Below, piece after piece: positions 8,645-16,339 of a DNA stretch of 64,000 bases (position 1 is its first letter; each line of letters opens with the position of its first letter). The notes beneath the pieces were generated by a model. It was not told the origin of the DNA, did no database searches, and worked only from the letters and a program-made list of their open reading frames with translations. Source of the stretch: a virus; the IMG/VR virus record IMGVR_UViG_3300028610_002494, positions 1 to 64,000 of that record; one strand, given 5' to 3'. A program made the translations under genes and the position numbers.

Positions 8645-9436
8645 ATGGGTATTTTAAGAAATTTACGGTATAGACTTAGAGGAAGAGAATTTTGGAGACA
8701 ATTGAATAGATCACTTTTTATAGGTATTTATTCATTGTTAATAATTAGTGTGTTAGTATTTCCACAATATATTTTATGGATATTACTTGGTGTGGTTATT
8801 TTCTTACCATCATACATAGCTTTTTTCATTAATCATTTAAGAGAAATGGAAAAAAAGAAGAAAGGAAATAAAGTTTTAGGTGGTTGGATTGAGCATGAAC
8901 ATGGTTTAGGTGAACCATTTTATTTATATGCTGACCAGATATTACCAGTAGATCGATTATCTAAAACTGATCTTGCTGCAGTAGATGCATATGTTGATAT
9001 GATTATGAGACGTACAGAGGAACAAATTATGATTGAAGTTGGTGAAAAATCATCTGAAACACCAAGACATCTTCTAACATATGAACAATTCAAAGAAATT
9101 GAAAAAGAAGAAAAGGAGAGAATAGACAAAGAATGGGAGATATGGAAGGAACATAGAGATAAACAAAGAAATGAGATTATAGGAATGAACAATATTGAAG
9201 AAGAATCTGAGAAAACAATTCAAACAAAAGAAGAAGATATTATTAGTATTGATATAGAAAAGGAGATACAACAATATGAAGAAGAAACAGGTGAAAAAGC
9301 AGTATATCATAATAGACCAACAATCAAATTTGGTAGTTGGTTAGAAAAAAAAATTAATCCTAAAATGGATAAACTTAAAATAAAAAATAAGGTTATAAAA
9401 AATAATAAAGATGGTGATACAGATGGTAAAAAATAA
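8645..9436 (+). CDS. Membrane-anchored cytoplasmic coiled-coil protein
   Basis: A 263-residue protein with two N-terminal hydrophobic segments (about residues 24-42 and 44-63) forming a hairpin. A long cytoplasmic part follows that is rich in Glu and Lys, with heptad-like helices around residues 140-215. No catalytic motif. It overlaps the next gene by 14 bases and lies just upstream of the P-loop ATPase, the position where secretion or packaging systems often keep their membrane docking proteins. That role is inference. Confidence 0.55.
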   Translation: MGILRNLRYRLRGREFWRQLNRSLFIGIYSLLIISVLVFPQYILWILLGVVIFLPSYIAFFINHLREMEKKKKGNKVLGGWIEHEHGLGEPFYLYADQILPVDRLSKTDLAAVDAYVDMIMRRTEEQIMIEVGEKSSETPRHLLTYEQFKEIEKEEKERIDKEWEIWKEHRDKQRNEIIGMNNIEEESEKTIQTKEEDIISIDIEKEIQQYEEETGEKAVYHNRPTIKFGSWLEKKINPKMDKLKIKNKVIKNNKDGDTDGKK

Positions 9437-10472
9437 GAAAATAAGAAAGAGGGCAATTAGAAGAATACAGGAAAGAATTGATAGAATACAAGAAAGAAAA
9501 AAAGAAGAAGAAGAAGTATTGGTGAAAAGAACAGAAGCAGAAGAAGAACGATTGGATTATTGTGGATTTGTTTTATCAAGAAAGTTCAAATATCTCAAAT
9601 TAATGGCAGCATCCAGAGAAGAAACTGCTGAAATAGAAGGAAGAGAAGTTCATGGTTTTGCACAGAGAACATTTCCTGATTATCATTGGTTAATGGCAAA
9701 TACAGTATTAGATCGTGCTTGTTTTTTTGCTTTACAAGATTATCAACCAGTAATATATAATTATATTAAAGATTTTGATTTTCCAAAAATGGAAAGAAGT
9801 TTGGTTATTTTTCCTGAAGAAATTCGTTTTGACCATTATTCACAATTTAATTTTAAGAGAATAATCATTTACTCAGATGAACCATTAGAGAAGGATTTAA
9901 CTTGGATATATAATTTTGATTGGGTTGATGAAGCAGGTTATGATACCACTGTGACATATGCACCATGTAATCTTTTGAATATGGGTTCTCCATTGCATGA
10001 TTTACCTGTTGCTGTGGTTAAAGATGCACTTGGAAAAAGTAAAATGTTTTTTAAGGCAAAAACAACAGCTGAAAAGCTTACAGAACAACGAGATGAAACA
10101 ATTAGGAACCAAATATTCAAGCTCAGACAAAAGGAAAAGTTGATGGATGAAGAAATTGAAGAATTAAAAATTGAGTCTGCAGCTGCAAGAAAAAAGTATT
10201 CTGATTTAAAATTCAAGATGTTGAGTAGAGATCCATCAACCAGTGATCAGAAATTTAGACGTTGGGAAGAAGAATATGATAAAAGTCAAGAAAGAAAAAC
10301 GAGATCAACAATCAATTATAAAAAGGTTTTTATAGCTGTTGTAATAGCTGTTTTTATGCTTTTTATGGTATTTTTACTTATGAATTTTTTTATGCCATCT
10401 AAACCAATAATACCAGATGATATTCCAAATGTTGTTAGTCCATTATTAAATTTAATTAAAAAAGGTTGTTGA
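9423..10472 (+). CDS. Tail-anchored coiled-coil protein, unknown
   Basis: A 349-residue protein starting at the ATG at 9423, exactly six bases after GGTG (9413-9416); the upstream ATG at 9411 overlaps that ribosome-binding site. The N-terminus is a basic/acidic coiled coil (RIQERIDRIQERKKEEEEV). A globular middle of about 170 residues follows, then a second coiled coil (about residues 215-270) and a C-terminal transmembrane helix (about 305-325). Its stop overlaps the ribosome-binding site of the next gene. It is probably a partner of the downstream ATPase; no family was recognised. Confidence 0.55.
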   Translation: MVKNKKIRKRAIRRIQERIDRIQERKKEEEEVLVKRTEAEEERLDYCGFVLSRKFKYLKLMAASREETAEIEGREVHGFAQRTFPDYHWLMANTVLDRACFFALQDYQPVIYNYIKDFDFPKMERSLVIFPEEIRFDHYSQFNFKRIIIYSDEPLEKDLTWIYNFDWVDEAGYDTTVTYAPCNLLNMGSPLHDLPVAVVKDALGKSKMFFKAKTTAEKLTEQRDETIRNQIFKLRQKEKLMDEEIEELKIESAAARKKYSDLKFKMLSRDPSTSDQKFRRWEEEYDKSQERKTRSTINYKKVFIAVVIAVFMLFMVFLLMNFFMPSKPIIPDDIPNVVSPLLNLIKKGC

Positions 10473-10474
10473 AA

Positions 10475-10969
10475 GTGTCATATAAAGAACCACGATCATA
10501 TGTTCATGATATAGCATTAATACGAGGAATTGATCTACTTGTAAATATGATTGAACAATTGAAAGTAGGTATGGAATCATTACAAAATGTATTTGGTGAA
10601 TGGCAAGAAAGTAGTACATTAGGTTATGAAAATCAGGTTAAAATTATTTTTGGAGCATCAGCTGATAATAAAGCATCTTTATATTTGGTTAATTGTTTAA
10701 GTAAATTAAACAAACATAAGATGCATGAATTTCCACATCGTGAATATATGATTACATTAACAATAGATTGTCTTGATGCTATACTTCGTGCAGCTCGTGC
10801 TCATGATCATATTTGGAATAAAGCTCAATTACATACAGTAATGAGTGCTTTAGGAAGTGCTCAAGTTGTAAAAGGAAAAGCACTTGCATATATTGATTAT
10901 GAAGATGATGAAGATAAAAAGAAAGAACAAAAAAAACACATAATAGGAAAAAATAATGGGAGAGATTAA
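10475..10969 (+). CDS. Soluble alpha-helical protein upstream of the ATPase, unknown
   Basis: A 164-residue protein. I choose the GTG at 10475 because it lies six bases after GTTG (10465-10468), the spacing seen throughout this genome; the TTG codons at 10466 and 10469 fall inside or next to that site. The sequence is helical, with His/Arg-containing segments (PHREYMITLTIDCLDAILRA) and an acidic-then-basic tail (DYEDDEDKKKEQKKH). It overlaps the ATPase start by 14 bases, implying coupled translation and probable interaction. Family not recognised. Confidence 0.55.
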   Translation: MSYKEPRSYVHDIALIRGIDLLVNMIEQLKVGMESLQNVFGEWQESSTLGYENQVKIIFGASADNKASLYLVNCLSKLNKHKMHEFPHREYMITLTIDCLDAILRAARAHDHIWNKAQLHTVMSALGSAQVVKGKALAYIDYEDDEDKKKEQKKHIIGKNNGRD

Positions 10970-11981
10970 TTCTCAAGTAGGTTCACTCAAAAGAATCAAA
11001 AATAGATTACATGGTAAAATAAAAAAAGGACAACAATTTAATAATGAGATTGATTGTTGCGAAGAGTTTACATTTATAAGATGGCTTGATAAAATTGATT
11101 TTAATAATGATATGAATGAAAAAAATATAACTCATTTAGTTTTAGATGAAAGATATGATTTAGGTGAAATACTTGAGCATGATTTAATAAATCCTGTACA
11201 TTATGAAATAAACACAGTGCTTGGTATAATTGGATATACAGGATCAGGAAAATCTTGGTTAGTGCTAAGAGTTGTTGAGACGATTAGTGAGGCTTATTGG
11301 AAATTTAAAAGAAAAAGAATAAAAGTCCATATATGTTCTAACTATAATGAATTTACTGTGGCAGTCGTAAAATCAAATGTTGATGATATAATTTGGTGTG
11401 ATGAACTTTCATTATCTACTGGAAAAGGAAGTAGAACTCAAAAAATTCAATTAGAAAATATATTACATCAGATTAGACAAAGAAAAAACACTTTTTTGTT
11501 AGTTGATCCAACACGAATTAAAGTTGATATATGTTATATGTATTTAAAAGCAGCAGGAATAAACTTCAATACTGGTGTTTCAAGATTTATGTTATTAAAC
11601 CAATCCAGAAAGTATTTTGGTCATGTTTATTTTTATAGACCTGATACAATAACAGAAGAATATAAAAAGAAAAAAACTGACCAACAAATTCAGATTATTG
11701 ATTTAAGAGGAAAAGTATCTGCACAAGATGCAAAGGATATTGAAACAAAAAAAGAGAGAAAAAAAGAGATTGATGTTATAAAAAGAGGAATTAAAATTTT
11801 AGAGAAAGAACTTCCAGACTCAAGAAAAAATAAACATAGAGATATATATCATATATGGAAACTCTATAAAGAAGATAAACGAATTTATTCATTTGGTACA
11901 ACAGCAAGAGATTTTAGATTAGATGATGGAAGTGTTAAAAATATATTTTATGAGTTAAATCAAATAGTTGAAAATTATTAG
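10956..11981 (+). CDS. P-loop ATPase of the packaging/secretion (FtsK-HerA/Zot-like) kind
   Basis: A 341-residue protein with Walker A GYTGSGKS (residues 93-100) and Walker B DDIIWCDEL (D149, E150). A Gln/Arg-rich segment follows (LHQIRQRKNTFLLVDP), where pumping ATPases keep a sensor glutamine. The short N-terminal extension and compact core resemble viral genome-packaging A32-like ATPases and Zot-like assembly ATPases more than recombinases or helicases. It ends the membrane-protein operon, consistent with powering DNA packaging, virion extrusion or conjugation at the membrane. The exact subfamily needs profile searching. A 400-base-plus gene-free region follows. Confidence 0.6.
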   Translation: MGEINSQVGSLKRIKNRLHGKIKKGQQFNNEIDCCEEFTFIRWLDKIDFNNDMNEKNITHLVLDERYDLGEILEHDLINPVHYEINTVLGIIGYTGSGKSWLVLRVVETISEAYWKFKRKRIKVHICSNYNEFTVAVVKSNVDDIIWCDELSLSTGKGSRTQKIQLENILHQIRQRKNTFLLVDPTRIKVDICYMYLKAAGINFNTGVSRFMLLNQSRKYFGHVYFYRPDTITEEYKKKKTDQQIQIIDLRGKVSAQDAKDIETKKERKKEIDVIKRGIKILEKELPDSRKNKHRDIYHIWKLYKEDKRIYSFGTTARDFRLDDGSVKNIFYELNQIVENY

Positions 11982-12699
11982 TTTTATATTATCTAATATT
12001 GTTTACAGTTAATAGATTAAATAATTTAATTATAAAATATTATTAAGTAATATAAAATTATTATTTTTTAAGTCTTAATAAACACTTTCTACATCTAATA
12101 GAATAAATATTAAAAATTAAATTTATTATTAAAAATATATAATATTTTTTTTATATATATTTATCCTCAAAAAATTAAAAAAATTAAATTTTTACCTATA
12201 AACTTATCTAAATTATAACTCTAAGTGTTATAAAAAAATTAAATTTTTTATACTGATTTAATCAAGCTTTTTTGAGTATCAAACATCATTTTCTTATCTT
12301 TTTTAAAAAACTAAAACATAATGTTCTAATATTAGAGAGTTTGAAGTATAGTTTTATTAGGTTTAAAGTTTTTAGAAGATTGGTAGATTCATTACATGAG
12401 AGTTGTATAACATATTTTAAAAATAGTAGTTCAAATTATATGTTTAAAAAAAGTTAATTTTTTCTTAATAATTTTGTTAGTTTACATAAAAAAAGGTTAA
12501 AAAATAAGGTTAAAGGTATTTTTTATCTACATCAGAATAAATTATTTTTATCATCTAACCTTTTATATTACTATAAAAAGTTTCGTTCTTAAATCGACCT
12601 TTAAATTGATATTTTTAGAATAATATTTAGAAGGTTGGAAAGTGATTATGTTAATGATTTTGATAATAAGTTTAGTAAAAGTTTTATTAATATCATATA
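11982..12699 (+). other. Gene-free AT-rich control region (possible replication origin or operon boundary)
   Basis: About 800 bases separate two gene blocks, the longest gap in the window. It contains near-palindromic AAAAAATTAAATTTTTT-type tracts around 12175-12250 and an inverted repeat AAAAGGTTA (12491-12499) / TAACCTTTT (12556-12564) about 57 bases apart. The 61-codon TTG frame at 12272 has no ribosome-binding site and looks spurious. The promoter of the next operon begins near 12700. An origin role is speculation based on composition and size. Confidence 0.4.
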
Positions 12700-12704
12700 A
12701 GTTT

Positions 12705-12788
12705 AACTAAAAACAAAACATTTATATATTAGTTTTACTTTATATTTATTGGGAATAAAAAATTAAACTTAAAATAAAACTGATTAAA
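12705..12788 (+). promoter_or_regulatory. Promoter and 5' leader, copy A of a duplicated control module
   Basis: A TATA-like box TTTATATAT (about 12721-12729) follows ACTAAAAACAAAACA. About 28 bases downstream is ATTGGGAATAAA, then TTAAACTTAAAA. The same order, spacing and words recur at 14560-14650 ahead of another operon. The TATA-to-GGGAATAAA distance fits an archaeal transcription start at or just before GGGAAT. Confidence 0.65.
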
Positions 12789-13313
12789 ATGATGCTAACA
12801 GAAAATGAATGGTGCCAAGCAATGTTTGGCAGAGATAACCATAAAAGCTTTAAAGAATATATTTATGAATGCTATGAATTTGGTGATTCAGTAAAAGAAA
12901 TCTCAGAAGTTATTGGAAAGTCTAAATCTACAGTTTACAGATATCTTCAAGAAGTTATGGAGAAAGTTAGATTTCCAGTACTAAAAGAACAAATTAAAAC
13001 TGCTCTAAAAACTGAATATTTTGAATTTTTCATAAGGAATCTTTCATACAGTGATATCTGTTTAATTAGGAGAAAATTCAGGCTTTTTGGATATAACAAA
13101 GAATCCAAAATAGTTAATATCTTAAATTATTTTAAAGATTTCTCAATCTTAGGTTTATATCCTGAAGACTTGACAAAACTTAAAATTAAATTAGCTTTTC
13201 GAAAACGTGCGAAGGAAACTCATCCAGACTTGAATAAGAAAGCTGATAAGTTTGGAAAAGAATTTCAAGAAGTTTATCGAGTTTATTCAGAATTAGTTAA
13301 AATTTATGTTTAA
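12789..13313 (+). CDS. Helix-turn-helix / J-domain fusion protein
   Basis: A 174-residue protein. Residues about 32-60 form a helix-turn-helix of the resolvase/MerR-like type (VKEISEVIGKSKSTVYRYL). Residues about 130-172 read as a DnaJ J-domain with the diagnostic HPD tripeptide in a KETHPDLNKKADK context, flanked by two amphipathic helices. J-domains stimulate Hsp70 ATPase. Coupled to a DNA-binding domain, this could recruit host DnaK/Hsp70 to a DNA-bound complex such as a replication initiator. It is the first gene after the large intergenic region and has its own promoter. Both ATG codons at 12789 and 12792 are possible starts. Confidence 0.65.
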   Translation: MMLTENEWCQAMFGRDNHKSFKEYIYECYEFGDSVKEISEVIGKSKSTVYRYLQEVMEKVRFPVLKEQIKTALKTEYFEFFIRNLSYSDICLIRRKFRLFGYNKESKIVNILNYFKDFSILGLYPEDLTKLKIKLAFRKRAKETHPDLNKKADKFGKEFQEVYRVYSELVKIYV

Positions 13314-13338
13314 ATTAAAAAATGGAGGCTTAAATAAA

Positions 13339-13521
13339 ATGAACCCTGAAAAAATGGATTTTTTAAATGATTTATACCAAAAAAATATTAACACTATTAA
13401 AACTAAAGATTATGAAATTCTTTACAAAATTGCTTTTTTTAATCAAGAAAAATATATTCAAGAAGCAAATGATCTTATTCAAAATTATGATAATCAAATA
13501 AACCTAATAAGAGGTAAATAA
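13339..13521 (+). CDS. Small helical protein, unknown
   Basis: A 60-residue acidic/helical protein. The ATG at 13339 is chosen because GGAGG lies just upstream (13324-13328); the earlier ATG at 13306 overlaps the preceding gene and that ribosome-binding site. No motif beyond Asn/Ile/Tyr-rich helices was seen. It is cotranscribed with the HTH-J protein. Function unknown. Confidence 0.5.
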   Translation: MNPEKMDFLNDLYQKNINTIKTKDYEILYKIAFFNQEKYIQEANDLIQNYDNQINLIRGK

Positions 13522-13524
13522 AAA

Positions 13525-13734
13525 ATGTCTCAATTAATCGCTGGGAATGGACAACAAAAATTTGTCTACAGTAATTGTAAAGGAAAATGCTCTGAATGGA
13601 ACGAATGTTATAAAGAATTATCAAGTAGACATATAGTTGATGGTAAATGGGTTAAAAATTATAGTGTAATATGTAATAGAATAACTATTTCTGAATTGAG
13701 ATATTGTTTAGAAGATAAGTGTAAAAGTGAATAA
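13525..13734 (+). CDS. Small cysteine-rich protein
   Basis: A 69-residue protein with six cysteines (CKGKCSEWNEC, then single Cys at VICN, YCLEDKCK). The spacing suggests a zinc- or Fe-S-binding mini-domain rather than a classic zinc ribbon. The start is four bases after the upstream stop. Small Cys-rich proteins recur across the window (also 31667, 36866, 39774, 57969). Function unknown; a metal-stabilised adaptor is plausible. Confidence 0.5.
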   Translation: MSQLIAGNGQQKFVYSNCKGKCSEWNECYKELSSRHIVDGKWVKNYSVICNRITISELRYCLEDKCKSE

Positions 13735-13737
13735 AAA

Positions 13738-14559
13738 ATGAATAATACAATAGAGTATAAAGCTAAAATAAATGGGAGAGGCAAGTTAAAATTATATGGA
13801 TATACTCCTAAATTTTTCTGTGTATTTTATATTGAAGGTTTAGGAGAAAAGAAAGCTATGATTTCTGTTTCTGATCATAATATGAATAGATGGGGAAATT
13901 TATTCAGCAATGATCCTATATCAACAATTTCTAAAGGAGATACAGTAAGTTTTATGTTTGATGGTGATATTACAAATATAGAATGGTTAAATGTTGATTC
14001 TTATAATATAACAATACTTGATAATTCTGGAACGAAAAAATGGAATATTGAAAGAGAACAATATAGAAAACAAATGAAACAACAACAAGATGCTGAATTT
14101 GAACGTGAACGTGAAATAAGAAGAGTTAAAAACGAAAAACGAATTGCAGAAAGAAAAGAATTATATAAAAAATATCAACAATGGTATTTTAAAGAATATA
14201 ATTCTAAAACAACAGGTTCTAATATTTTGAAGATGTATAATGTATTGAATTTGATTGAACATGTTCATTCTTTAATTGGTGTTAGAGGTAAAAAAGGATT
14301 TTATACAGGTGGTGATTGGAATAGACCAACTGGTCTCTATGCAAACGTGTTTCATGGATTAAATCAAAATATAGTTAATAAAGCATTAAATGAATTAACA
14401 GAAAATGAATTTGCAGAATTTAAAATATATAAAGTCATTCAAATTGAATCACATACACGGATTACAACTGAAACCAAACAAAAAGGGATTCGAATAATGA
14501 AAAAAGGTCATATTTTTTTAACAAAATTTAGAGATTTTAAATATAAAAAAATTTTATAA
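13738..14559 (+). CDS. Beta-domain / coiled-coil / winged-helix-like protein, unknown
   Basis: A 273-residue protein in three parts. The N-terminal beta-rich domain of about 100 residues has OB-like strand alternation (YKAKINGRGKLKLYGYTPK). A charged coiled coil follows at about residues 105-150 (QMKQQQDAEFERER). The C-terminal part of about 110 residues ends in basic strands. A nucleic-acid-binding role would fit the OB-like and basic segments, but nothing diagnostic is present and I do not recognise the family. It ends the operon that starts at 12789. Confidence 0.5.
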   Translation: MNNTIEYKAKINGRGKLKLYGYTPKFFCVFYIEGLGEKKAMISVSDHNMNRWGNLFSNDPISTISKGDTVSFMFDGDITNIEWLNVDSYNITILDNSGTKKWNIEREQYRKQMKQQQDAEFEREREIRRVKNEKRIAERKELYKKYQQWYFKEYNSKTTGSNILKMYNVLNLIEHVHSLIGVRGKKGFYTGGDWNRPTGLYANVFHGLNQNIVNKALNELTENEFAEFKIYKVIQIESHTRITTETKQKGIRIMKKGHIFLTKFRDFKYKKIL

Positions 14560-14650
14560 AAGTTTTACTAAAAACAAAAGATTTAAATATAAGTTTAACT
14601 TTTTATTACTTGGGAATAAATAAATAAAACTTAAAAAAGTGAAAATAAAA
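14560..14650 (+). promoter_or_regulatory. Promoter and 5' leader, copy B of the duplicated control module
   Basis: ACTAAAAACAAAAGATTTAAATATAAG is followed by TTTAACTTTTTATTACTTGGGAATAAA and AAAACTTAAAA. It matches copy A (12705-12788) in word order and spacing, with a TATA-like TTTAAATAT. A GTG at 14639 lies in the leader and is not the likely start. The two copies suggest co-regulation of two early or regulatory operons. Confidence 0.65.
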
Positions 14651-14992
14651 ATGACTCAAAAAATAATTGAATATTGTTTATCGTGTAATCAGAAAACAGA
14701 TCACAAGGAAGTTAAAGGATTAGAAAGTAATGATAATGGAGTAATTCAAAAATATTATAAATGTGAGAAGTGTAATATGTCTTATGTTTGGACATATTTA
14801 ATAAAAGCACTTAATTATTGTCCTAAATGTGTAGATTTTACAATTCAAATAGTTGGGATAAGATGGAGAGTTGAATGGACTAATTTTAAATTTACATGTA
14901 AATGTGGTCATATTGAAAGAAATAAAGAATTACATCCATTACAATCTGTTGAAGAAATAATTATGGAAGCACTTATGGAGAAAAGTGAATAA
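14651..14992 (+). CDS. Double zinc-ribbon protein
   Basis: A 113-residue protein with four CxxC/CxC knuckles: CLSCNQKT, CEKCN, CPKC and CKCGH. The first pair and second pair each look like a zinc ribbon, the arrangement used in archaeal transcription-factor and RNA-polymerase-associated proteins. The ATG at 14651 is preferred over the GTG at 14639. It is first in the operon from promoter copy B, consistent with a regulatory role. The target is unknown. Confidence 0.6.
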   Translation: MTQKIIEYCLSCNQKTDHKEVKGLESNDNGVIQKYYKCEKCNMSYVWTYLIKALNYCPKCVDFTIQIVGIRWRVEWTNFKFTCKCGHIERNKELHPLQSVEEIIMEALMEKSE

Positions 14993-14995
14993 AAA

Positions 14996-15184
14996 ATGTT
15001 AGTTAAAATTAAAGGACGAATTAAACGTAATGGTCGATTTTTATATATTGATAATATTGGTTTAGTTATAGCCATTTCTCAATATGGATATTTAGTTAGA
15101 GAAATGATTATTGATGAACCAAGACAATATGGCAGAACTAAATTTTGGGTTAGTTTTAAAATAACAACTGATTTGGAGGAATAA
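14996..15184 (+). CDS. Small basic beta-rich protein, unknown
   Basis: A 62-residue protein of alternating basic and hydrophobic residues (KIKGRIKRNGRFLYI), suggesting a small beta-barrel or SH3/OB-like fold. It starts four bases after the upstream stop and lacks an obvious separate ribosome-binding site, so it is probably translated by coupling. No family was recognised. Confidence 0.5.
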   Translation: MLVKIKGRIKRNGRFLYIDNIGLVIAISQYGYLVREMIIDEPRQYGRTKFWVSFKITTDLEE

Positions 15185-15188
15185 AAAA

Positions 15189-15359
15189 ATGACAAAAAAT
15201 ACAAATAATCCTAAAAAACCACGATATTATTGTCCAAAGTGTGAAAAAACGTATGTTAATAAAAGTCCTTTATATAAACATGTTATTAAGTGTATGGGAA
15301 AAGATGATGCTTATATGATGGAAATAACTGAACATACAATATTTAAATTAAAAAATTAA
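15189..15359 (+). CDS. 56-residue C2H2-type zinc-finger protein
   Basis: ATG at 15189, four bases after the upstream stop, with GGAGGAATAAAAAA upstream. It encodes CPKCEKTYVNKSPLYKHVIKC, i.e. CxxC-x12-HxxxC, a classic short zinc finger of the kind common in archaeal viruses and often acting as a DNA-binding transcription regulator. A short acidic/hydrophobic tail follows. A second finger protein is encoded at 16340. Confidence 0.65.
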   Translation: MTKNTNNPKKPRYYCPKCEKTYVNKSPLYKHVIKCMGKDDAYMMEITEHTIFKLKN

Positions 15360-15404
15360 ATAATAATTATTTTTTTAAAATAACAGAATAATGGAGTAAT
15401 AAAA

Positions 15405-15635
15405 ATGACAGGTAAAAACAAAAAAATGAATTTTTCAATTTTCAAAGGAATTAAGATAAATAAAGTTCAAGAAGGAAATTGGAATCCAAAATTAATAAGA
15501 AAGGTGTTAGAAAATAATCCTATTGAACTTATAAAACAGTTAATTGATTTTATGTCAAATAAGTGTAAGATAATAGGAAAAATTGATGAATCTGATAAAA
15601 TTTTATTTAAAACATTAGAGGAGATGATAAAATAA
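15405..15635 (+). CDS. Small helical protein, unknown
   Basis: A 76-residue protein with a basic N-terminus (TGKNKKMNFSIFKGIKINK) and helical C-terminus. The ATG follows GGAGTAATAAAA. Its stop overlaps the start of the next gene (TAATGG), so the pair is coupled. The antisense frame over it is a shadow. Function unknown. Confidence 0.5.
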   Translation: MTGKNKKMNFSIFKGIKINKVQEGNWNPKLIRKVLENNPIELIKQLIDFMSNKCKIIGKIDESDKILFKTLEEMIK

Positions 15636-15985
15636 TGGATATTTTTGAAAAGGTTAAACAAAAAATAGAGGATCAAATTATTGGTTTAGAAGATGAATAT
15701 GGAGAAAATTCAAGTGAACAATATGATATTAGTTCTGAAATTGAAAAAAAAGAGAAGAAGTTGGCAGAAATTGAAAAGAAGATAAAAAATTCAACAAAAG
15801 TTGGAAGACCAAAAGGAACAAGAACTAAGAAGTTGGTTGTTCCAGCTCACATAAAAACTTTATTTGATAATTTGGATAAATCAATAAATTCAGTTTGGGG
15901 AGTACAAAAGAATGGTAAAATTAAGTGGGATGCCAAATTTAGTATGTGGTTAGTTTTTAAAGAATATTTCAAGGAGCTGATGTAA
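15635..15985 (+). CDS. Coiled-coil protein with AT-hook-like motif
   Basis: A 116-residue protein. The first 55 residues form a strongly charged coiled coil (EIEKKEKKLAEIEKKIKNS). A GRP-centred AT-hook-like motif follows (KVGRPKGTRTKK), then a small C-terminal helical domain. An AT-hook binds the minor groove of AT-rich DNA, which is nearly all of this genome. It is likely a dimeric DNA-binding or architectural protein; its target is unknown. Confidence 0.55.
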   Translation: MDIFEKVKQKIEDQIIGLEDEYGENSSEQYDISSEIEKKEKKLAEIEKKIKNSTKVGRPKGTRTKKLVVPAHIKTLFDNLDKSINSVWGVQKNGKIKWDAKFSMWLVFKEYFKELM

Positions 15986-15988
15986 GAA

Positions 15989-16168
15989 ATGAATGAGATC
16001 AAAGAATATCTATGGAATAATAAAAAACAAGCAGGAGTTTTTTGTATAAGATTTCAGAAAAATAAGGAGTTAGATACTGCTCAATATTATTGGGGATGTT
16101 ATAATGCTTACCATCAAATTTTAGTTAGATTTAGAAGAAGATTTAAGGTGGTGGCAAAAAATGAATAA
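15989..16168 (+). CDS. 59-residue basic protein, unknown
   Basis: ATG at 15989, four bases after the upstream stop. It encodes a compact, aromatic-rich basic protein (AQYYWGCYNAYHQILVRFRRRF). The stop overlaps the start of the next gene by eight bases, and the ribosome-binding site for that gene (AAGGTGGTGG) lies inside this one. The coupling and codon use support a real gene. Function unknown. Confidence 0.5.
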   Translation: MNEIKEYLWNNKKQAGVFCIRFQKNKELDTAQYYWGCYNAYHQILVRFRRRFKVVAKNE

Positions 16169-16337
16169 ATCAGAAATAATGGATAAAATGGTTGAAATCC
16201 AAGAAAGGTATAATAATGATCCTAATAAATTTCAAAAGGATCTTGAGTTTATAAAATTAGCTCAGTTATTAGGAAGAACAAGAAGAAAGATTATACATTT
16301 ACAAACAGTAAAAGAAATAAATGGAGTTGGTAAATAA
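16161..16337 (+). CDS. 58-residue helical protein, unknown
   Basis: ATG at 16161 preceded by AAGGTGGTGG. It encodes a mostly alpha-helical, charged polypeptide (SEIMDKMVEIQERYNNDPNK, then LLGRTRRKII). The arginine-rich segment suggests nucleic-acid contact. It sits between a small basic protein and a zinc finger in the same operon. No family was recognised. Confidence 0.5.
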   Translation: MNKSEIMDKMVEIQERYNNDPNKFQKDLEFIKLAQLLGRTRRKIIHLQTVKEINGVGK

Positions 16338-16339
16338 TA

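Noticed and set aside
9074-9310. Minus-strand frame of 78 codons opposite the coiled-coil membrane protein (and similar antisense frames across the window)
   Set aside because: Hydrophobic, Phe/Leu-rich translations are the complement of Lys/Glu-rich plus-strand genes; no ribosome-binding sites or motifs; a shadow effect.
12272-12457. TTG-started 61-codon frame in the large gap
   Set aside because: No ribosome-binding site, atypical composition compared with neighbours, no domain; likely chance in a gene-free region.
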